A stretch of DNA of 26,612 bases from a virus. This document shows positions 8,002 to 15,060 of the stretch, piece after piece (position 1 is the first letter of the stretch; each line of letters begins with the position of its first letter). Position numbers and translations under genes: made by a program. The notes below the pieces were generated by a model. The model had not been told where the DNA came from and searched no databases. It was given only the letters and a program-made list of their open reading frames with translations. The stretch is taken from IMG/VR virus record IMGVR_UViG_3300025133_007509, positions 1-26,612 of that record; one strand, written 5' to 3'.

Positions 8002-8480
8002 TAGCAGCAACAGCCTTGGTAGCAGATTCGGTTTGTTTAGGGGCCGATGTAGCGATTTATCACTATACAAATTTGTACGGGTGCACCATTGGAGATCAGT
8101 CAAAAATAGGCACATTTGTAGAAATACAGAAGAACGCAACGATCGGGAAGCTTTGTAAGATTTCCAGCCACACCTTTATATGTGAGGGTGTAATAATTGG
8201 TGATGGATGCTTTGTTGGCCATGGTGTTATGTTTATAAATGATAGATTTCCTGCTTCGCTTAACAGCGGAGGTTCGTTGGCGACAGATGACGATTGGATC
8301 CTGGAAACCACAACCGTAGGAGACCGTGTGAGCATAGGCACGGGCGCAACAATTATGTGCGGCGTTACTATTGGGGATGATGCTGTTGTGGGCGCCGGAG
8401 CTGTAGTCTTAAAAGATGTCCCCCCTAATACAACAGTAGTGGGCAACCCCGCTAGAGTAATCTCAAGGAGAGAAAAATGA
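7998..8480 (+). CDS. Left-handed beta-helix N-acetyltransferase, WbpD/WlbB type
   Basis: The 160-residue protein consists almost entirely of hexapeptide repeats, for example 'GCTIGDQSKIGTFVEI', 'GVIIGDGCFVGHGV' and 'GVTIGDDAVVGAGAVV', and closes with the usual 'VVGNPARVI'. The loop 'MFINDRFPAS' matches the WlbB/WbpD/FdtC subgroup, which acetylates a 3-amino sugar nucleotide with acetyl-CoA. The start is GTG at 7998, overlapping the previous stop by 4 bases. Its gene lies between the dehydrogenase and the aminotransferase, the layout of a 2,3-diacetamido-sugar pathway. Confidence 0.85.
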   Translation: MIAATALVADSVCLGADVAIYHYTNLYGCTIGDQSKIGTFVEIQKNATIGKLCKISSHTFICEGVIIGDGCFVGHGVMFINDRFPASLNSGGSLATDDDWILETTTVGDRVSIGTGATIMCGVTIGDDAVVGAGAVVLKDVPPNTTVVGNPARVISRREK

Positions 8481-9586
8481 TTCCGTTCGTAGACCTTAAA
8501 CCACAACACAGGCAGATTAAAGAAAGATTGCTCACTGCATGGGAAGAAATTATAGATTGTACAGGCTTCGTCGGCGGACCCTGGGTTGATCGCCTGGAGG
8601 CTGGTTTTGCAGAACTATGTGATACCACAGAATGCATCGCCGTCTCCAGCGGTACAGACGCCTTAGAAGTTGCCCTACGAGGCCTCGGCGTCGAACCCGG
8701 GGATGAGGTAATTCTACCTGCCAATACTTTTGTGGCCACTGCTGAAGCGGTCATGTTAGTGGGCGCTATCCCGGTGCTAGTTGATTGCAAGTGGGGAACC
8801 TGGAACATAGATCCCGAAAGTGTCCGCGCAGCGATCACTGACCGTACAGCGGGTATTATCGGGGTACATTTGTATGGACAGCCGTGTGATATGGACGCGC
8901 TCAAGGAAATAGCTCAAGAACGAAATCTCTGGGTACTAGAGGACAGCGCACAAGCTCATCTAGCAACATATAAAGGTTCTCCTTGTGGATCACTGGGAGA
9001 TGCTGCAGCATTCTCATTCTATCCCGGAAAGAATTTGGGAGCAACCGGCGAAGGTGGCGCCGTTACGACAAATAGCACTGAACTAGCTAATATTATACAG
9101 CAAGTCCGAAACCATGGCTCTAGCGAAAAATATGTACATAACGTTTTAGGCAATAACTCGCGTCTCTCATCGGTCCTTGCTGCCGGCCTAGCCATTAAAC
9201 TAGATTATATCGCAGACTGGACCAAGCAGCGCTGCGATAATGCTGCCACCTACTTAGAACATCTTTCTGATGTCCCCGGACTGACGCTGCCCGTAGTAGA
9301 AGAGTGGGCGAATCCCGTATGGCACCTATTTGTTGTACATCTCACAGATCCTAAAGATGCCCAGACATTTTTAAAAGAAAACGGAGTAGCCACAGGACTA
9401 CATTACCCTACCCCCCTCCATTTGCAAGAGGTGTTGGCGGACTCGTATGGTTCCCTCGGTCAGTTTCCGAATGCCGAATATAATGCTAGCCACTGTCTGA
9501 GTCTGCCGATGTATGCAGAGCTTACACAAGAACAAATCGTAAAGGTTTGCGACGAGCTAAAGAGATACATATCTCAGAAGCAGTAA
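8477..9586 (+). CDS. DegT/DnrJ/EryC1 sugar aminotransferase, WbpE/WlbC type
   Basis: This full-length PLP-dependent sugar aminotransferase has 369 residues. It shows 'SGTDAL' at 58-63 for phosphate binding, 'EDSAQAH' around 155-161 with the pyridine-nitrogen Asp, and the PLP lysine K185 in 'FYPGKNLGATGEGG'. 'GLHYPTPLHLQ' near the C-terminus is typical of the WbpE/FdtB group that aminates 3-keto sugar nucleotides. AAGGAG at 8465-8470 stands 6 bases before the ATG, which overlaps the acetyltransferase stop as ATGA. With the two preceding genes it forms the dehydrogenase/acetyltransferase/aminotransferase trio. Confidence 0.92.
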   Translation: MIPFVDLKPQHRQIKERLLTAWEEIIDCTGFVGGPWVDRLEAGFAELCDTTECIAVSSGTDALEVALRGLGVEPGDEVILPANTFVATAEAVMLVGAIPVLVDCKWGTWNIDPESVRAAITDRTAGIIGVHLYGQPCDMDALKEIAQERNLWVLEDSAQAHLATYKGSPCGSLGDAAAFSFYPGKNLGATGEGGAVTTNSTELANIIQQVRNHGSSEKYVHNVLGNNSRLSSVLAAGLAIKLDYIADWTKQRCDNAATYLEHLSDVPGLTLPVVEEWANPVWHLFVVHLTDPKDAQTFLKENGVATGLHYPTPLHLQEVLADSYGSLGQFPNAEYNASHCLSLPMYAELTQEQIVKVCDELKRYISQKQ

Positions 9587-9589
9587 CCA

Positions 9590-10423
9590 ATGAGTGTGAA
9601 ACAGCTAATCGTCGGACCTTGGGTTGGGGAATTTGGTTGGGAACTATTTGCGTGGCAGGCGCATATGCGCTCTCTTTCCCAGCATTACGATAATACTGTT
9701 GTTATATGTCGTTCTACCTCGCAGGCTTTATATGCGGACTTTGCTGATGAGTTCATATCTCTGCCAGAACTCAGTGGGCTAGCGGATTCTTTCTTTATGC
9801 ATGGAGTAGATACAAGCCGCGTCTTGAAGGAGGTGCTACAATCTCATACTCAACTCTTCAAGCCAGGCACCACCCTTATCCCTCCCAGGCGCCTGGGGAT
9901 GCCTCCTTTTACACCCTGCACACAGTCCGAAGTATTTGGGGAAAGACATATAATACCCCACTATCTCAAATTTGGAGATATAGGAGATAAGTCCTATGAC
10001 TATATTTTCCACATTCGCGACCGAGATCTGCGCAAGGAAGATAATTGGAGTCTGACGAACTGGAAACACCTTCGGGATAAACTACAAAATGATGGATCCA
10101 CCATAGCATGCATAGGAACACCAGCTGAGTCCGCGCATATTGATGACACCACAGATTTGCGTGATGGGGATTTGGCGACTGTTTTTGATGTGATTCGCAA
10201 TAGCGACTGTGTTTTTGGACCTTCCTCTGGACCGATGCATCTAGCTAGTTTATGTGGAGCCCCCCATGTGGTGTGGTCGAAAGAAGGCAACAGGGATAGG
10301 TATATTAATACATGGAACCCCCATGCAACAGCTGTTCTGTTTTTGTCTGAAAAATCCTGGCACCCTACGCCCGAGTATGTGTTCGCAGAGTTTAATAAAT
10401 GGAGAAAAGAATGGAAGTTATAG
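9590..10423 (+). CDS. GT9-like glycosyltransferase
   Basis: The 277-residue protein opens with 'GPWVGEFGWELFAWQAH', common in GT9-related proteins of surface-glycan clusters. 'FGPSSGPMHLASLCGAPHV' at about residues 209-227 is a very clear GT9 donor-site motif (family form: G.D.G..H.A...G.P). 'FHIRDRDLRKEDNW' at about 140-153 would be the start of the C-terminal Rossmann half. Compared with the GT9 gene at 5361, this one has a canonical C-terminal motif and an atypical N-terminus. It begins 3 bases after the aminotransferase gene. The sugar transferred is unknown. Confidence 0.72.
   Translation: MSVKQLIVGPWVGEFGWELFAWQAHMRSLSQHYDNTVVICRSTSQALYADFADEFISLPELSGLADSFFMHGVDTSRVLKEVLQSHTQLFKPGTTLIPPRRLGMPPFTPCTQSEVFGERHIIPHYLKFGDIGDKSYDYIFHIRDRDLRKEDNWSLTNWKHLRDKLQNDGSTIACIGTPAESAHIDDTTDLRDGDLATVFDVIRNSDCVFGPSSGPMHLASLCGAPHVVWSKEGNRDRYINTWNPHATAVLFLSEKSWHPTPEYVFAEFNKWRKEWKL
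10401..10404 (+). promoter_or_regulatory. Ribosome-binding site deciding the start at 10411
   Basis: GGAG lies 6 bases before the ATG at 10411. The alternative ATG at 10399 has no such element, so the shorter form is preferred. Confidence 0.55.
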
Positions 10424-11148
10424 TTTTTACATCCGATAGATATGTTTCGTTACTGGACAAGTTCGCTTATCTATTCAATAAACATTGGTCCCCGGATCAG
10501 AAAGTTAATATTCTGGGCTTTAAATCACCAGAGACAAAGTTGCCCGACAACTTTAAGTTTATCTCAGCCGGAAAACAAGAGGATTTCCCTCCAAAGTCAG
10601 TCGTAGAGCCCTTTCGTCCCATTCTTGAGAGCCTCGATACTGATATTTTCGTGTTGATGTTAGAGGACGCATTCCTAATAGATACGGTTGATCAAGACCT
10701 ACTGAGTAAAGGCGCCACCCTTCTCCGGGAGAACAAGGCATCTAAGGTCGAATTATTTCTCGGCGCGCGCTATCAATATATGTCATCGCGCCCCTTTAGT
10801 GACGATTTTAATATTTTTCCACAAGATATGGATTATAGATATACTGCAGCTCAGAGTCTTATTCGTAAGGATTACTATCTCAAATATTTTGATCAACCGA
10901 ATATGTGGGCTTTAGAGATTAACAATATTCCCCGAGCTAAGAATGATGGACACACCTTATTGGTACCCAAGTCTAAACCCATCGCTCCATGGATTAATTC
11001 GGTAGTGAAGGGCGGCTACAACGCAAAGCAGCATAATAACATGCTAGCAAGCAAGAGCGGACGAAACTTTGGCTGGAATAAGTTTCAGAGACTTAATGAC
11101 GAGGAATACGAGATTTTCACCTCATTGAAAGATTGGAAGGCAGGATGA
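10411..11148 (+). CDS. Uncharacterised protein of glycan clusters, GT-A-like
   Basis: This 245-residue soluble protein is not assigned to a named family. It opens with a Rossmann-type strand 'VIVFTSDRYVSLLDKFAYLF'. 'TDIFVLMLEDAFLID' near residues 77-91 could act like the metal-binding acidic motif of GT-A glycosyltransferases. 'YTAAQSLIRKDYYLKYF' and 'PNMWALEI' follow, as in proteins seen beside capsule genes. It overlaps the previous gene by 13 bases and the next as ATGA, so it belongs to the operon. A glycosyltransferase role is an inference from the acidic motif and context only. Confidence 0.5.
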   Translation: MEVIVFTSDRYVSLLDKFAYLFNKHWSPDQKVNILGFKSPETKLPDNFKFISAGKQEDFPPKSVVEPFRPILESLDTDIFVLMLEDAFLIDTVDQDLLSKGATLLRENKASKVELFLGARYQYMSSRPFSDDFNIFPQDMDYRYTAAQSLIRKDYYLKYFDQPNMWALEINNIPRAKNDGHTLLVPKSKPIAPWINSVVKGGYNAKQHNNMLASKSGRNFGWNKFQRLNDEEYEIFTSLKDWKAG

Positions 11149-11564
11149 AAGAAGAAATATTTTCTAAAGTAGAGCCAGGGAAGCTGCTGCATATTATTTA
11201 TCGCCCGGACGAATCTACGGGAGAGGAGTCTCGTGAAGATATCATAGCAGAAGAACAATACCTTCAGTGTTCCGCACTGAGATTCAACAAAGGCAGAACT
11301 TTTAGACCTCACAAGCATGTATGGAAAGAGATCCCTGGCAAAACCATTGCTCAGGAGTCCTGGGTGGTGACAGCAGGAAGGGTTAAATGCTTTTTTTACG
11401 ATGTTGATGACTCTCTACTTGGTGAGTGGGAGCTGGAATCTGGCGACATGTCGGTGACTCTCTGCGGAGGGCATACCTATGAAATACTAGAAGACAACAC
11501 CACCGTATATGAATATAAGTCGGGCCCCTACCTTGGAATCGATAAAGATAAGATCTTTATATGA
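11145..11564 (+). CDS. Cupin-domain protein of amino-sugar cluster
   Basis: The 139-residue protein has one cupin barrel. Metal-site candidates are H56 and H58 in 'PHKH', Q70/E71 in 'AQESWVV', and H110 in 'GGHTYEIL'. Cupins of this type ('QESWVV..G.V..F.YD' and 'GGHTYEIL') sit beside acyltransferase and DegT genes in bacterial glycan clusters, as here. FdtA-type 3,4-ketoisomerases are also cupins of about 140 residues, but no FdtA-specific residue set is evident. The start at 11145 (ATGA with the previous stop, GGAAGG at 11135-11140) is preferred over an in-frame ATG at 11133. Confidence 0.7.
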   Translation: MKEEIFSKVEPGKLLHIIYRPDESTGEESREDIIAEEQYLQCSALRFNKGRTFRPHKHVWKEIPGKTIAQESWVVTAGRVKCFFYDVDDSLLGEWELESGDMSVTLCGGHTYEILEDNTTVYEYKSGPYLGIDKDKIFI

Positions 11565-12085
11565 TATTCGAAAATAATAATTTTATCCATGAAGACGTAT
11601 ATATTAAAGACGATTCATATACTATCGGATCCAATAACGCGATAGATAAGGGATTTTATTGTACAACCAGGTTACAAATAGGGAGCTATGTTCATATTTC
11701 TCCATATGTAACCAGCATTGGAGGACTGACAACAACCCTGGAGATCCACGGCGTTAATAATATCATGGCTGGAGCCCGCCTCATTTGTGGCTCTGATCGC
11801 TTCGATGGCTCCGGACTATTTGGTGCAATGATCCCGGATGACTTAAAGGGAAGGCAAGTGATGGCGCCTGTGGTTCTAGAGAAATTCTCAAATGTGGGGA
11901 CCAATGCTGTTGTCTTGCCTGGAAGTATTTTGAGAGAAGGGGTACTTTTGGGCGCAGGCTCTTTATTAATGGGTGATACTGTACCCTGGGGGGTCTATAA
12001 GGGAAACCCAGCAAAACTTGTCAAGATCATCGATGCCACTGAAGCCCATCGGCGCTATGAATTATTGACCGCGAGGACTGAATAA
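11561..12085 (+). CDS. Left-handed beta-helix acyltransferase
   Basis: The 174-residue protein shows irregular hexapeptide repeats in its first half ('YTIGSNNAI', 'LQIGSYVHI') and regular ones in its second half ('SNVGTNAVVLPGSIL', 'GVLLGAGSLL'). It ends with the canonical 'VPWGVYKGNPAKLVK', where acyl-CoA binds. It is probably a sugar O- or N-acetyltransferase. It overlaps the cupin stop by 4 bases and abuts the next start with no gap. Between a cupin and an aminotransferase, an amino-sugar N-acyltransferase is the natural reading. Confidence 0.8.
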   Translation: MIFENNNFIHEDVYIKDDSYTIGSNNAIDKGFYCTTRLQIGSYVHISPYVTSIGGLTTTLEIHGVNNIMAGARLICGSDRFDGSGLFGAMIPDDLKGRQVMAPVVLEKFSNVGTNAVVLPGSILREGVLLGAGSLLMGDTVPWGVYKGNPAKLVKIIDATEAHRRYELLTARTE

Positions 12086-12691
12086 ATGTCGTTTGAAGCA
12101 ATTGAAGAACTAGAGACTAAGGTCGCCGACTATTTCGGGGCGCCCTATGCGGTAGCAATAGACTGCTGCACTCATGGATTAGAGTTGTGCTTACGCCACC
12201 AAGGTATTACACATTATACCGTGCCAAAAAGAACCTATATATCCGTTCCATTTCTAGCCACCAAACTAGGCATTGAATTTCAGTGGAGAGATGAAGATTG
12301 GGAGGATTATTATTTTCTAGGAGGAACCAACATAGTCGATGCTGCGGTCCTATGGGAACAAAACTCATATATCCCTGACACGCTCATGTGCTTAAGTTTT
12401 CAGTTTAGAAAGCACCTGAGCCTCGGTCGAGGCGGAATGATTCTGACGGATAACCCAAAAGATGCGAAAATGTTAAAAAAGATGTCATATGATGGTAGAA
12501 TACCTAATATACCTTGGAGAGAGCAGGACATAGACACAATGGGTTATCATTATTATATGACCCCGGAAACAGCACAACTAGGATTAAGTAAATTACCTGC
12601 TGCGATTGCCACCCCTCCCAAGAAATGGGTGGCCACCGATTGGCCTGATCTAACACAAATGGTTATTTTTAACAAGAAGAGGAATGAATAA
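12086..12691 (+). CDS. Miniature DegT-family aminotransferase
   Basis: At 201 residues this is little more than half the usual DegT length (about 370). The N-terminal order is kept: phosphate-binding region 'DCCTHGLELCLRH' at 26-38, 'NIVDAAVLW' at 82-90 in the place of the family 'EDAA' Asp, the PLP lysine K109 in 'FQFRKHLSLGRGGMIL', and 'YHYYMTPETAQLGLSKL' at 154-170 matching the family 'Y(N/R)MTE..AA.GL.QL'. The stretch between the phosphate and Asp motifs is also shortened. The whole C-terminal domain is missing, yet the frame is clean, coupled to its neighbours and free of debris. It could be a minimal enzyme, a partner for a host subunit or a non-catalytic relic. GAGG at 12073-12076 supports the start. 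Confidence 0.75.
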   Translation: MSFEAIEELETKVADYFGAPYAVAIDCCTHGLELCLRHQGITHYTVPKRTYISVPFLATKLGIEFQWRDEDWEDYYFLGGTNIVDAAVLWEQNSYIPDTLMCLSFQFRKHLSLGRGGMILTDNPKDAKMLKKMSYDGRIPNIPWREQDIDTMGYHYYMTPETAQLGLSKLPAAIATPPKKWVATDWPDLTQMVIFNKKRNE

Positions 12692-12692
12692 G

Positions 12693-13346
12693 ATGGATAT
12701 ACGGTTTAAAACTGTAGTAGTTCAAAAAAGTATGGTGAGATCTGGAGGCACTGTGCTAAGATTGATTTTAAATAGAGTCTTCAACGATGAGAAGTGTTTT
12801 GCCAATCATTCGTACAGGTATCCAGTCGACCGCACTCATAGCTATGAAAAACTACGCCCTGGGGGAAATAAAGTGCTGATAACCACCTGGAGGGACCCTA
12901 AAGATGTTGCTGTTTCTCTTATAAGAGTTGGTCGCAAAAAAACTTTTTCTAGCAACAGCGACCTAGTTGCTGCGTGTGATGATATCATGGGGTCTTTTAA
13001 TGGCATTAGACTCGCCGAAAAAGAAAATCCCGAAGGCCTATTTTTAAAGTATGAAAATTGGCATTGCAATTTTGATTATTTATTTGATAGATTAGAAGAC
13101 ACATATGATGGTAAAATAAGTAAAGAAATAAGAGATTCAATCGAGAAAGACTTTTCAAAAGAAGCAATAAGGAAGAAGCAAAGTGTCTTTTCAAATTTTT
13201 CTGAATATGACAAGGACACCCATATACATGGAGATCACGTGCACAATGGCTTTAGACAATGGGATAAAGTTTTTAATGAAAAACAAATAAAAATATTAGA
13301 TAATAAATTAGAATCTTATATTGAATACTGGGAAAAATTGGAATAA
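12693..13346 (+). CDS. Sulfotransferase family protein
   Basis: The 217-residue protein has 'KSMVRSGGTVLRLIL' at 12-26 as the phosphosulfate loop, 'TTWRDPKDVAVSLIRV' at 64-79 as the 3'-phosphate motif, and 'HNGFRQWDKVFNEKQ' near the C-terminus in the position of the family's 'G..G.W...f'. It is more typical of PAPS sulfotransferases than the gene at 4549. An ATG at 12684 is possible but lies only one base from the purine run AGAGG at 12678-12682; the ATG at 12693 gives a 10-base spacing. The 3' half is extremely AT-rich (9 G/C in 13261-13320), unlike both neighbours, which points to separate acquisition. Confidence 0.8.
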   Translation: MDIRFKTVVVQKSMVRSGGTVLRLILNRVFNDEKCFANHSYRYPVDRTHSYEKLRPGGNKVLITTWRDPKDVAVSLIRVGRKKTFSSNSDLVAACDDIMGSFNGIRLAEKENPEGLFLKYENWHCNFDYLFDRLEDTYDGKISKEIRDSIEKDFSKEAIRKKQSVFSNFSEYDKDTHIHGDHVHNGFRQWDKVFNEKQIKILDNKLESYIEYWEKLE

Positions 13347-14338
13347 TGAAAATGAAAAAAGCATTGATAACAGGCATATCAGGCCAGGACGGCAGCTACC
13401 TAACAGAATTATTAAGTTCTAAGGGCTATGAGGTTCATGGCATTGTACGCCGCCATTCGGTGGCCGAAAACCAGAACTTCCGATTGGGTAAGCTAGGAGA
13501 TTTGCCCAATGTGCACACCCACTATGGTGATCTTCTCGACTATCCGTCGCTTGTGAGAATTATGACAAAGGTTCAGCCAGATGAGATTTATAATTTAGGC
13601 GCTATGAGTCATGTCCGAGTGAGCTTCGATATGCCATCGTTTACTATCCAAACTAATGCGATGGGCGTATTAAATATGCTAGAAATTTATAGGACTATCT
13701 GCCCTACTGCAAAATTCTATCAAGCTAGCTCGTCTGAAATGTTTGGAAACTCCGTTGATGAAGACGGAATACAACGCCTAACAACTCCAATGAGCCCAGT
13801 GAGCCCCTACGGGTGCGCTAAAGTGATGGGATACAACCTCGTACGCCACTATCGGCACGCCTACGGATTACACGCTTGCAATGGTATATTGTTTAATCAT
13901 GAATCCCCTCGACGCGGCACCAACTTCGTGACAAACAAGGTCGTGAAAACAGCTGTACAGATCAAAAAGGGCCTCACTGACAAATTAGAGTTGGGTAATA
14001 TGGACTCCTCTAGAGATTGGGGACATTCTAAGGACTACGTAAGGGCTATGCATATGATAATTAACCATGGTACACCCGAAGAATTTATAGTTGCTACAGG
14101 CGAAACTCACACTGTCCGCCACTTATGTGAGATAGTGTTTACAAAGCTGGGGATGAACTATGAAGATTATGTAGTGCAAAATCCCAAGTATATGCGACCT
14201 GAGGAGTTAAAGTATCTCAAAGGAGATTCTTCCAAATCCCGAGAGGTACTTGGATGGGAACCAGAGTATACCTTTGAGTCTATGTTAGAAGAGATGATAG
14301 ATCGCTGGATATCAGAGATTTATGTAAAAAAGTTTTAA
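13346..14338 (+). CDS. gmd: GDP-mannose 4,6-dehydratase
   Basis: This enzyme makes GDP-4-keto-6-deoxy-D-mannose, precursor of GDP-fucose, GDP-rhamnose and GDP-perosamine. It has 330 residues: the cofactor loop 'GISGQDG' at 10-16, 'HYGDLLDYPSL' at 59-69, the catalytic 'SSSEMFG' at 128-134, YxxxK at Y155/K159, and the Gmd hallmark 'LFNHESPRRG' at 182-191. 'GNMDSSRDWGHSKDYV' is the family's RDWGHA-type segment with Ser for Ala. No GDP-fucose synthase (fcl) follows; the mini-DegT and acyltransferase upstream could instead lead to a perosamine-like sugar. Start and previous stop share one base. It is the last gene of the glycan cluster. Confidence 0.95.
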   Translation: MKMKKALITGISGQDGSYLTELLSSKGYEVHGIVRRHSVAENQNFRLGKLGDLPNVHTHYGDLLDYPSLVRIMTKVQPDEIYNLGAMSHVRVSFDMPSFTIQTNAMGVLNMLEIYRTICPTAKFYQASSSEMFGNSVDEDGIQRLTTPMSPVSPYGCAKVMGYNLVRHYRHAYGLHACNGILFNHESPRRGTNFVTNKVVKTAVQIKKGLTDKLELGNMDSSRDWGHSKDYVRAMHMIINHGTPEEFIVATGETHTVRHLCEIVFTKLGMNYEDYVVQNPKYMRPEELKYLKGDSSKSREVLGWEPEYTFESMLEEMIDRWISEIYVKKF

Positions 14339-14418
14339 ATAACAAGTATAATATAAGAGAACGTAAAAGAAAATAAATGTTCTGGTTAAAATATTTCAAG
14401 AAAGGATATAAATTAACA
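14339..14418 (+). promoter_or_regulatory. AT-rich intergenic stretch, possible promoter between glycan and late genes
   Basis: This is the longest gene-free stretch in the window. It holds TATAAT at 14347-14352, a weak 7-bp inverted repeat (AGAACGT 14358-14364 with ATGTTCT 14377-14383, one G-T pair, 12-base loop) and TATAAATT at 14407-14414, one base from the T4 late box. No convincing -35 element or T-run terminator is present. The 14407 box is too close to the next ATG (14419) to serve that gene with a leader. A promoter or processing site is plausible but not shown. Confidence 0.3.
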
Positions 14419-14598
14419 ATGCCAAAAAAGACCACAACTGTGTCAAGAAAAGCAACTGAAAAGACACTCATAACAGTCGCAAAAGTAGAGGATATCGTAG
14501 ATAAAAGTTTGCGAAAGGCCCTCCAGGATCAAGCACGTGAGCTTGAATCTCATCTGAGTGACATCGATAAAAGATTAAGAGCCCTGGAGGGAAAATAA
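14419..14598 (+). CDS. Small coiled-coil protein, unknown
   Basis: The 59-residue protein has a basic Ser/Thr/Lys-rich head (first 15 residues) and a charged helical remainder whose end, 'ARELESHLSDIDKRLRALEG', has heptad-like leucines and isoleucine typical of a coiled coil. A longer reading from an ATG at 14377 adds 14 residues of intergenic sequence; AAAGG at 14401-14405 favours the start at 14419. No family recognised. It lies first in the gene string leading to the late sigma factor. Confidence 0.55.
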   Translation: MPKKTTTVSRKATEKTLITVAKVEDIVDKSLRKALQDQARELESHLSDIDKRLRALEGK

Positions 14599-14599
14599 T

Positions 14600-14809
14600 A
14601 TGAAACTATCAAACCAAGCAGTCGGAGCCCTGATGATGGCTCTCCAGAAGTCACTAATGGAACAAAGTGATATTGTGCCTGTCTTAACAGGAATGGACTT
14701 TGTGTCTGATACTGAGGGAGATCTCTCGGTCACCAACCCACCGGTGGTATCTCTTGATGGAGTTGAAGTCTTAGGTGACGACTCCGACAATCTCAGTACA
14801 GAGGAATAA
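14600..14809 (+). CDS. Small acidic protein, unknown
   Basis: The 69-residue protein has a short helix 'NQAVGALMMALQKSLMEQ' followed by an acidic tail rich in Asp, Ser and Val ending 'DDSDNLSTEE'. A strong GGAGG at 14586-14590, 9 bases upstream, marks the start as real, and the next gene follows after 2 bases. No family recognised. Its size, acidity and place near the sigma factor would suit a co-activator like T4 gp33, but no sequence match supports that. Confidence 0.6.
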   Translation: MKLSNQAVGALMMALQKSLMEQSDIVPVLTGMDFVSDTEGDLSVTNPPVVSLDGVEVLGDDSDNLSTEE

Positions 14810-14811
14810 GT

Positions 14812-15060
14812 ATGCCGCGTTATCGGTATCGTTGTAATAACTGCGACGAAACACAAACGATACAGCATCTATCAAGCGAACTGCTTAAAGACTGCGACCT
14901 ATGTGAAACAGCCGATACACTGACGAAGCTACTCAGTACATTCTCTACCGCAAAAAAAACAACAAGTCGCAAAAAGACTGGACAGATCACAGAAGAGTTC
15001 ATTCAAGACGCTCGACAAGATCTTAAAAAACAGAAAACAGATTTTAAGGAGAACACCTAA
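14812..15060 (+). CDS. FmdB-type zinc-ribbon protein
   Basis: The 82-residue protein has an N-terminal zinc ribbon: 'YRCNNCDETQTIQHL' and 'CDLCETADTLTKLLS' provide two CxxC pairs (C8/C11 and C28/C31), the layout of the FmdB/CxxC_CXXC_SSSS family of putative regulatory proteins. The tail is basic and helical with 'KKTTSRKKTGQI'. Such ribbons are common in T4-like phages and have no established function there; DNA or RNA contact is possible. GAGGA at 14801-14805 precedes the start by 6 bases, and the stop shares one base with the next start. Confidence 0.75.
   Translation: MPRYRYRCNNCDETQTIQHLSSELLKDCDLCETADTLTKLLSTFSTAKKTTSRKKTGQITEEFIQDARQDLKKQKTDFKENT

Noticed and set aside
8096-8904. Two long minus-strand open frames (8096-8509 and 8452-8904)
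   Set aside because: They lie opposite the clear acetyltransferase and aminotransferase genes, have no recognised motifs or ribosome-binding sites, and would be the only minus-strand genes here.
12086-12691. Frameshift truncating a full DegT gene
   Set aside because: The following bases in all three frames give the sulfotransferase start and show no continuation of DegT C-terminal motifs.
14358-14383. Inverted repeat as a transcription terminator
   Set aside because: The 7-bp stem is weak, has a 12-base loop and no following T-run.
14407-14414. TATAAATT, near the T4 late promoter box TATAAATA, also at 18870-18877
   Set aside because: Both boxes end 0-4 bases before an ATG, so transcripts would start inside the gene. 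In AT-rich gaps such matches are expected by chance.
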